Positions 56,770 through 64,000 of a DNA stretch of 64,000 bases are shown piece after piece. The notes below the pieces were generated by a model. That model ran no database searches, was not told the DNA's origin, and saw only the letters and a program-made list of their open reading frames with translations. This stretch comes from Saussurea involucrata (Eukaryota > Streptophyta > Magnoliopsida > Asterales > Asteraceae). Within the stretch, counting starts at the first letter, position 1. Every line of letters starts with the position of its first letter. The stretch lies in NCBI GenBank assembly GCA_033807775.1, contig CM066314.1, forward strand, positions 92,172,929-92,236,928, read 5' to 3'. A program made the translations under genes and the position numbers.

Positions 56770-57117
56770 TTGTGCGATAGTAATGTTATACACTCTTACT
56801 TCAGCACCACTATTTCGTCATCATCATCATCACAATCTCAACCCTCCTACACGCCGTCGAGCGAGCGATCATCGAAAGGCGAACAAGACCCGTATGATGG
56901 ACCGAGGATACCCCCGATAGTGGTTCCACCGCAACCCACTCCTATAGTGATACAACCAAACTCTAGAGGGCCACACACGAGAGTAACCGCTAGGAAAAGC
57001 GTTCCTATACCTAGACGAGTGAGTTTGAGGTCCGATCGGCAAGAGGCGCTGGAACCCTCGCGAGTTATCGAAGGAGTACCTATTGGTCGTACGTCTGGCA
57101 TGACCTGGGCCGAATAG
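56770..57117 (+). other. Ser/Pro/Arg-rich open frame in the G leader
   Basis: This is 115 open codons with no early ATG in frame; the only one lies close to its end. The translation is Ser-rich, then Pro/Arg-rich (PPIVVPPQPTPIVIQP). It ends in TAG and the same frame continues into the membrane-type ORF at 57160. It could be the decayed front half of one protein. Confidence 0.35.
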
Positions 57118-57159
57118 CAGCACCTTAGGGTTGTGACAGCGGATTTTCACGGATGTCAA

Positions 57160-57366
57160 ATGAGGGTCAGTCACCAGAGTCAAGTCCTAACGGAGCTAGC
57201 AGAGTTAAGTCACCTTTTGACCAACAAGTCGTCTGACGCCCTAAAAGGAGCGAGAATAGCTCGGAGGATAGCTTTACGGGCCGAGATAGTGTGCATAGTA
57301 GTAGTGATGCTACTGACGTTATTGGTGTTGTGGGTTTTGATTAAAGTGTATCGGGGCGGATATTGA
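57160..57366 (+). CDS. small ORF with a membrane helix in the G leader (68 aa)
   Basis: The ATG at 57160 gives MRVSHQSQVLTELAELSHLL, then a basic stretch (GARIARRIALRA). A run of about 18 hydrophobic residues follows (IVCIVVVMLLTLLVLWVL at about 44-61), with a short KVYRGGY tail. A single-pass helix with positive residues before it predicts a small membrane protein. It lies 310 bases upstream of gag in the same reading frame phase. No family is recognised. It could be a chance frame, since the region is GC-balanced leader. Confidence 0.4.
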   Translation: MRVSHQSQVLTELAELSHLLTNKSSDALKGARIARRIALRAEIVCIVVVMLLTLLVLWVLIKVYRGGY

Positions 57367-57675
57367 CGTGGATGGTGGAAGATTTAGAAAATGATTTTTT
57401 TTTTATTTCTAGCTGTTTCAACCTTGTATTTCAGTTTGTAATTCTGTACTGATGTACGATGCACATCAGAAATTTTGTATCAACGACTATTATTAACAAC
57501 CTTAATGAAAAGGCAATTTCGCTTTTTAATTACATATGTGTCGAACATGCGACAGTTATTCTTTTTATTTATTTCCAATATTTCGAAATTACAAATGTAT
57601 TTTTTTACAAAACATCCGACTTTATCTACTCAAAATTTTAACCAAATCGATATTTGCAAATGTGTTTTTAGAAAA

Positions 57676-58800
57676 ATGCCACCAATAAGATCCACACGTC
57701 ACATGGGAGAAAATCCTGATGATCAAAACCCCGATATTGCCCAGATCATAGCTCAATGTATCCAAGAGGCGATACCCGACATCGTAACCCAAGTCACGGC
57801 GGGCATCAATGAGCGTCATAGGAACGTCAATGTGGGAGGAGGAACTCCCAATAATGTTCATGACAGTAGAGGATGCAACTACAAGACATTCATGACTTGT
57901 AAGCCCAAGGAATTTCACAGAACCGAGGGTGCTACAGGATTACTTTCATGGTTTGATAGCATGGAGTCGGTACTCCATATCAGTAAGTGCTCCGAGGATC
58001 GCATGGTGAAATATGCGGCCTGCAAGTTCCAGAAGCGAGCTTTGACTTGGTGGAACATTCAAGTCCAAACCCGTGGAAGGGAGGAAGCTTACAAGCTGTC
58101 CTGGACTGAGTTTAAGTAATTACTCATTAAGGAATACTGTCCCAAAAGCGAAGTTCAGAAATTGGAGGCTGAACTTTGGGATCTTACCATGGTTGGTTCG
58201 GGGATAGATCGATACACCGCTCGTTTTTACGAACTTGCAAAGCTAGTGCCCCACATGGTTACCCTGTAGAGCAAACGGATCGACCGATATTTGTATGGAT
58301 TGGCCCCGGAGATCCGAGGGATGGTTAAGTCAGCAAGTACGACCACGATCCAAGCCGCATTGGCATTAGCAACTAGTTTGACTCATGATGCGGTCAGGGC
58401 AGGAACTCTGACTCAGAGAGGTGTCAGTAGTAAGAGAAGGCCAGAGAGTCAGTCAGGACAGGCGATTGGAAGTAGTTCAAGTAGGAACAAGAAAGTAGTG
58501 GGAAACTTTGGGATGAATGCTAAAGAAGTAGGGCATTACCATGGACCCCTCCCGAAATACAATCAGTGCAATTTGCATCATGAAGGAACCTGTCCCACCT
58601 TTGGCATTTGTAAGCAAAAGGGTCATTTCACCCGACACTGCAAGACGGGAAAAAATGTAAAGGAGGAAGGAAGGGTATGCTATGAGTGCGGAAGTCCAGA
58701 TCACTTTCGGAATGCGTTCCCAAGGCTGAAAAGAGGACCAACCAATAACAATGTTGGGTATCAAGCAAGGCAAGCCAATCAGGGAAACCAAGGAGGACAA
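57676..58800 (+). pseudogene. gypsy G gag with zinc knuckles
   Basis: The ATG at 57676 (MPPIRSTRHMGENPDDQNPD) was chosen because the upstream extension is AT-rich and unlike Gag. The capsid-like part has CNYKTFMTCKPKEFHR, KRALTWWNIQVQTRG and VQKLEAELWDLTMVG. A TAA at 58117 and a TAG at 58267 interrupt it. Two knuckles follow: CPTFGICKQKGHFTRHC, which contains a variant CxxxxC, and the cleaner CYECGSPDHFRNAF, which lacks the last cysteine. It runs in frame into protease. Confidence 0.85.
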
Positions 58801-59328
58801 GCTCGAGGACGGGCATTTGTTTTAGGAGCAGAAGAAGCACGCCGAGACCCCAATGTAGTGACAGGTACATTCCTCCTAAACGATTATTATGCGTCAGTAT
58901 TATTTGACACTGGTGCCGATAAGAGCTTTGTTTCGTTAGAATTTAGGCCTTTGATCAATCTAGAATCTAAGAAAATGCCGAATGCTTATATTGTTGAGGT
59001 TGCTAATGGATATGAGTTAGAACCCAAGGATGTAATCTTAGGCTGTACTTTGAACTTAGCTGATAAGCTATTTAGTGTTGATCTTATTCCAATTGAATTG
59101 GGGAGTTTCGATGTAGTGATAGGCATGGATTGGTTATCTAAGAATCGAGCAGAGGTTAGTTGTTTTGAAAAGACTGTCAAGTTACCATTACAAGACGGAG
59201 AAACCCTTGTTGTCCAAGGTGATAGAGCTGGAAGGAGCCTAAAGATAGTGTCCTGTATGAAGGTCCATAAGTATTTGAGGAAGAAGTTCGTTGCGTTCTT
59301 GGCGCAAGTAATCGAGAAGAAGTCTTAG
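58801..59328 (+). pseudogene. gypsy G protease
   Basis: The aspartic protease site VLFDTGADKSFVS follows VVTGTFLLND. The second hallmark VVIGMDWLSKNRAEV is present. It is open until a TAG at 59326 in the linker before RT (FLAQVIEKKS). The active-site triad DTG is intact. It is fused in frame with Gag above. Confidence 0.85.
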
Positions 59329-60582
59329 GAGAGGCGAGTCCAAGATATTCCTGTGGTGAAGGATCACCCAGAAGTGTTTCCAGACGATTTGCCTGGACTT
59401 CCACCGAGTAGACAAGTCAAATTTCAGATTGACCTTATACTCGGAGCGGCGCCTGTAGCCAAGGCCCTATATCGTTTAGCACCTTCCGAAATGCAGGAGT
59501 TGTCGAATCAACTTCAGGAACTTCTGGATAAAGGATTCATTCGACCAAGTTCATCACCCTGGGGAGCCCCGATTCTCTTCGTGAAGAAGAAGGATGGATC
59601 GTTTCGAATATGCATCGATTATAGGGAACTAAATAAGATAACAATCAAGAACCGATATCCTCTCCCTCGAATAGACGATTTGTTCGACCAGTTGCTAGGT
59701 GCAACTTACTTCTCGAAGATTGATCTTCGATCGGGATATCATCAGTTAAGAGTCCGAGAGGAAGACATTCCTAAAACAACTTTTAGAACTCTCTATGGAC
59801 ACTGCGAGTTTTTAGTTATGCCTTTTGGATTGACGAACGTGCCAGCTTTGTTTATGGATATAATGAATAGAGTATGTAGGCCATACCTTGATAAGTTTGT
59901 TACTGTATTCATCGATGATATATTGATCTATTCTCAGAGTGAGAAAGATCACGAGCAGCATCTAAAAGTGATTCTAGAACTTCTCAAGGAGCAGAAACTC
60001 TATGCCAAATTCTAAGTGTGAATTTTGGATTCGGGAAGTACATTTCTTAGGTCACATGATTGGAGAAAAAGGGATTCACATGGACCCGACTAAAGTGGAA
60101 GCCATTAGGAAATGGGAAGCCCCAAGGACTCCAACGGAAATTCGCCAATTTCTAGGTTTGGCAGGATATTATCGGCGTTTTATCGAGAATTTCTCCAGGA
60201 TTGCTAAACCCCTCACTGAGTTAACCCAAAAGGATAGGAAATCCGTTTGGGGAGTTTCCCAAGAAGAAGCGTTTCAACTTTTGAAGAAAAAGTTGTGCCA
60301 TGCACCGATTTTAGCTTTACCGGAAGGGACGGAAAATTTTGTGGTGTATTGTGACGCATCACATCAGGGATTAGGTTGCGTATTGTTGCAAAATGATAAG
60401 GTGATAGCATACGCCTCGAGACAATTAAAAGTTCATGAGATGAACTATACCACGGACGATTTAGAACTCGGAGCTGTGGTATTCGCTCTAAAGATATGGA
60501 GACATTATCTATATGGTACCAAGTGCACTATTTTCACTGATCACAAGAGTCTTCAACACATCTTTGATCAAGGAAATGCTTA
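59329..60582 (+). pseudogene. gypsy G reverse transcriptase and RNase H
   Basis: The frame runs PEVFPDDLPGLPPSRQVKF, SPWGAPILFVKKKDGSFR, CIDYRELNK, FSKIDLRSGYHQLRV, FLVMPFGLTNVPALF and the catalytic FIDDILIYS. A one-base loss at about 60013 (AKF to SKCEFW) shifts the frame. It then continues through the connection and RNase H (FVVYCDASHQGLGCVLL, FTDHKSLQHIFDQ). A second one-base shift near 60580 follows. This is a full-length domain set apart from the two shifts. Confidence 0.88.
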
Positions 60583-62195
60583 ATATGAGGCAAAGAAGAT
60601 GGGTAGAACTGCTCATCGACTACGATTGTGAGATACGTTACCACCCAGGTAAGGCCAATGTGGTAGCCGATGCCCTGAGTAGGAAAGAAAGGGTAAAACC
60701 TTCACGAGTCCGAGCATTAGGAGCGCTGGTTCAAACAAGTTTGAAAACCCGGATTTTTGAAGCTCAAGTCGAAGCAATGAAGTCTGAAAACCTGAAAAAC
60801 GAGACTCTTCATGGTTTAGAGACTAGATTTGAAACTAAGATTGATGGAGTACGTTACTTTAAGGGCAGATTATAGATCCCAAAGGCTGACAACCTACGGG
60901 AAATGATTTTGGAGGAGGCTCATAAATCTAAGTACTCAATTCACCCAGGAGCAGATAAGATGTACAAGGATTTAAGGGAGTACTACTGGTGGCCATGAAT
61001 TAAGAAGGATGTTGCCATATATGTAGGGAAATGCATAACTTGCTCAAAAGTCAATGCTGTTTATCAAAAGCCATCAGGATTGTTGCAACAACCAGAGATT
61101 CCACAGTGGAAATGGGAGAAAATCACTATAGAGTTCATAACCAAACTTCCAAGAACTTCTAAAGGACACGACTCGATTTGGGTTATAGTAGATCGATTTA
61201 CGAAGTCTGCACATTTCTTGCCTATTCGGGAAGACTATAAGATGGAGAAGCTTGCCCAAATCTATATCAAGGAAATCGTCACGCGACATGGAGTCCCAGT
61301 TTCCATCATATCAGATAGAGATAGCCGCTTCACATCTCGATTTTGGCAGTCACTTCAAAAAGCATTAGGTACGTAATTGAATTTGAGCTCGACCTATCAT
61401 CCTCAAATGGATGGTCAGAGTGAGCGAACCATTCAGACATTGGAGGACATGCTTCGGGCATGTGTGATAGACTTTGGAGGAAGTTGGGATAACCACTTTC
61501 CGTTAGTTGAGTTTTCTTACAACAATAGTTATCACACTAGTATTCAGTGTGCGCCATATGAAACTATGTATAGACGCAAGTGTCGAACACCTCTTTGTTG
61601 GTTAGAGATTGGAGATAGACAACTATCTAGTCCGGACATTGTTCAAGAAACCACCGCCAAGATTGCAATCATCAGAGATAGGCTTAAAGCAGCTCAAGAT
61701 CGTCAAAAGAGCTATGCGGACAATCGTAGGAAGACTTTAGAATTTCAAGTTGATGACATAGTCTTTTTGAAAGTGTCCCCTTGGAAGGGAACAGTCCGGT
61801 TTGGGAAAAGACGAAAATTGAGTCCACGGTATGTTGGACCATTCAAGATCACAGAAAGAATTGGACCAGTAGCTTATAAGCTGGAATTGCCAATGGAGTT
61901 AAGTGCTATCCACAACACGTTTCACGTGTCAAACCTGAAGAAGTGTTTAGCTGACGAAGCAGTAACCGTGCCTTTGGAAGAAGTCCAAATCAACGATAAA
62001 CTACACATCGTAGAGGAACCAATGGAAATACTCGATAGGGAAGTCAAGCGTCTTAAGCGAAGCAAAATCCCGATAGTAAAAGTCCATTGGAACACAAGGC
62101 GTGGGCCTGAGTACACTTGGGAACAGGAGGATTACATGATGCATAGGTATCCTCATCTCTTTGCTAGCAAACCTGTTAAAACTAGTAACACTTGA
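60583..62195 (+). pseudogene. gypsy G integrase and chromodomain
   Basis: In one frame: LNMRQRRWVELLIDYDCEI; the zinc-binding HP..H/CITCSKV region; the core IEFITKLP, ISDRDSRFTSRFW and MDGQSERTIQTLEDML (aspartate, aspartate, glutamate regions present); the KVSPWKGTVRFGKRRKLSP block; and a chromodomain-like IVKVHWNTRRGPEYTWEQED. Stops at 60873 (TAG), 60996 (TGA) and 61374 (TAA) break it. It ends at 62195 and the standard gypsy end CGGGACGAAATTC follows. Confidence 0.88.
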
Positions 62196-62220
62196 ATTTC
62201 GGGACGAAATTCTTTTAACC

Positions 62221-62229
62221 GGGGGAGAC
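62221..62229 (+). other. polypurine tract of G
   Basis: GGGGGAGAC lies directly before TGTGACAACTG of the LTR. Confidence 0.85.
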
Positions 62230-63747
62230 TGTGACAACTGTCAAATTTACACCTCAGGTTAGAACTGCACTGGATATTTCAATTATTCATGTCATAGTTC
62301 ACACAGTGCGAATTTAGCAGTAAACTCGGTACGGTAGGAAAAATTGAGAAATTTTGCCCAGGAACCCCTTGATTTAGGAAATTATCCATAAATCTCATAA
62401 GATGCCAACTTAAGCTACAATTATTCCACAAGTATTATATAATTAATAACTTGATCTATTTTCAACTAAATTATATAAATACTTTACTTTTATATAATTA
62501 CTTTGCTATTTATAATTTATGAGAAAATACTTGTGTTTTAAATAAATAAAAAAGATAAGATTAGACTTTATTATTGCATCACACCACACCACCACCCCCC
62601 CCCCCCATGGAGACCCCCCCCCCCTCTCTCTACTCTTTATGTATTTCTTTTGGCTATCACAACTCATTTACAACACATTTCATTCTCTCTCTAAATTCTC
62701 ACACAAGAATTCTCTCTTCTTTCTCTCTCCATCTTCATCAAATCTTCATCCACCTTCATCCACAAATTCAGCCTCTAAACACCTCTTTTCAAAGAGATAA
62801 AAGTGTTCAAGGTAAATACAAGTGTATTGGATGAAATCCACACACTCTCTTTTGTCTAAATTTTCATTTCTTGCATTTTCTTATGAATGTTCTTCACCTT
62901 CTTCTACATTTCTTTAATATTGTTAAAAATCATCTTTACACATCTTAATGTTTGTAGATTTACCACCATAACACTTGCATGTTAGTAAAAAGGTGGTGAA
63001 TCCATAATCAAACCCATGCTAAGATCAAAGATGAACTTTTAAACACATGCATGTAGTTTTCTTGAAAAATCCATACCTTTTGATTCAAAGGTTTCATGAG
63101 TGGATCTTTAAATCCATTAAAAACATGTTTTAACCAACATGCATGAGCTAAAAATACACATCTTTATGATACATGATGAAGATCTTGACATAAACACCAA
63201 AAAGAACCATTTTCAAGATTTATAAAAGATGAGATGATGGGTAAACTTGCATGTAGTTTAAATGGCTCAAAAACATGTTTTGGAACTGAAAATAAATGTA
63301 TGGGGATGAGTCAAGTCGTATTTTGCATGCAAAGGAATAGGAATTTTGGGTAAAAAGTCAATATTGGTGCACATGCAAAAAGAGGGTTTTGACAGCTTGC
63401 TGTAAGATTCCACACCTCTTTTCAAAAGGTCATTTCTCACTCAATACTATTCCAAATTAAGTAATTCTTTTTCTGGAAATTATTTTTATGTGTTAGGATT
63501 CAAACCCAAGTGGTTTCACTAAAAAACTCAAATATTTCGTCTACCAAACAGATGCCAAAAATGATGCCAAAAGTTTCCTAACTCATTAAACCACTTGGAC
63601 ATAAAATATCTTGACCTAACTATACATGGAAGTAATCCAAAAATGGACACAAAATGACACCAAAATCTGGACAACAAAGGACAATTTTCTTGTTATGATT
63701 GAAAGTTAACTCTTGATCCCATTTCATCATTTTATGATGAAATTGTG

Positions 63748-63795
<48 letters not shown>

Positions 63796-64000
63796 TATAT
63801 ATTTATATATTTATGCATTTTATATACTATTGATCCCATTTCATCATATTATGATGAAATTGTGGAATATATATATACTATATATATTCATATAATTATG
63901 CAATTTATATACTTTAAACCCTTTTCATCATTATTATGATGAAATAGTGGTACGTATAAATATATATATGTACTATACATTTATAAAGTTATGCACTTTA
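62230..64000 (+). repeat. 3' LTR of G, cut by the window end
   Basis: It matches 36053 onward and then 55099 onward, as an LTR without the H insertion. It has a long C tract at about 62590-62630 that is short in the 5' LTR, and an AT microsatellite at about 63749-63789. About 1.2 kb of it lies beyond the window. Confidence 0.9.

Larger units (their letters stand above)
36053..64000 (+). mobile_element. gypsy element G, 3' LTR cut by the window end
   Basis: Plus strand. The 5' LTR (36053-37683 plus 55099-56451, about 3 kb without its insert) is followed by a primer-binding site at 56455, leader ORFs, gag, protease, RT, RNase H, integrase with chromodomain, a polypurine tract at 62221-62229 and the 3' LTR from 62230. 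The LTR starts match over long stretches. The 5' LTR carries the composite insertion H flanked by CTTGA. At least six stops and two frameshifts lie in gag-pol. Confidence 0.9.

Noticed and set aside
57115..57123. Programmed readthrough of the TAG in the G leader
   Set aside because: The bases after TAG (CAG CAC) match only part of the known CAR-YYA readthrough context, and the frame lacks an early ATG.
62587..62630. Long C tracts in the G 3' LTR as a structured element
   Set aside because: The 5' LTR has a much shorter tract at the same place, so this is most likely simple slippage.

Overview
This window is plant nuclear repeat DNA. It is made almost entirely of long terminal repeat (LTR) retrotransposons nested inside one another. 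The evidence is: initiator-tRNA-Met primer-binding sites beside LTRs; plant-type Ty3/gypsy Pol with a C-terminal chromodomain; plant Ty1/copia Gag and Pol; and perfect 5-bp target-site duplications (TSDs) at several nesting boundaries. I see no convincing host gene, rRNA, tRNA gene or CRISPR array. Protein style suggests a eudicot, probably Asteraceae (lettuce/daisy type); that is inference from memory, not a search. Element letters are local names.

Left block, 1-34918: element D (gypsy, + strand) is the outermost layer. Its 5' end lies beyond the window and its 3' LTR is 32548-34918. Inserted in D are: copia element C1 (- strand, 13688-17197, its 5' LTR split by a solo LTR at 16623-17110); element E (17668-25307, TSD GATGT); and element F (26241-31945, TSD GATAG). 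C1 is itself cut by gypsy A (- strand, pieces at 1-3935 and 12652-13687). A's 5' LTR is cut by gypsy B (- strand, 3936-12651), whose Pol region is tandemly duplicated.

Middle, 34919-36052: remnants of copia-associated genes.

Right block, 36053-64000: gypsy G (+ strand) has its 5' LTR split by a composite insertion H (37684-55093, TSD CTTGA). H mixes a gypsy-like LTR with a short 150-bp LTR family. H is split by C2, a structurally complete 13.4-kb copia element (38248-51615, TSD ACTCT, - strand). G then runs through its primer-binding site, a leader with a small membrane-type ORF, gag, protease, reverse transcriptase, RNase H, integrase and chromodomain. Its 3' LTR is cut by the window end.

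How the genes work: Gag builds the particle. Protease, reverse transcriptase, RNase H and integrase copy RNA into cDNA and insert it. Almost every frame here carries stops or frameshifts, so most elements are dead. E and F carry only Gag-like coiled-coil genes and would need enzymes supplied in trans. The most unusual items are: E, with LTRs in inverted orientation yet one clean TSD; the large coiled-coil/NLS-like accessory reading frame downstream of pol in C2; a conserved stop plus splice-acceptor-like sequence at the Gag-Pol boundary of three elements; and short palindromes amplified in different LTR families.
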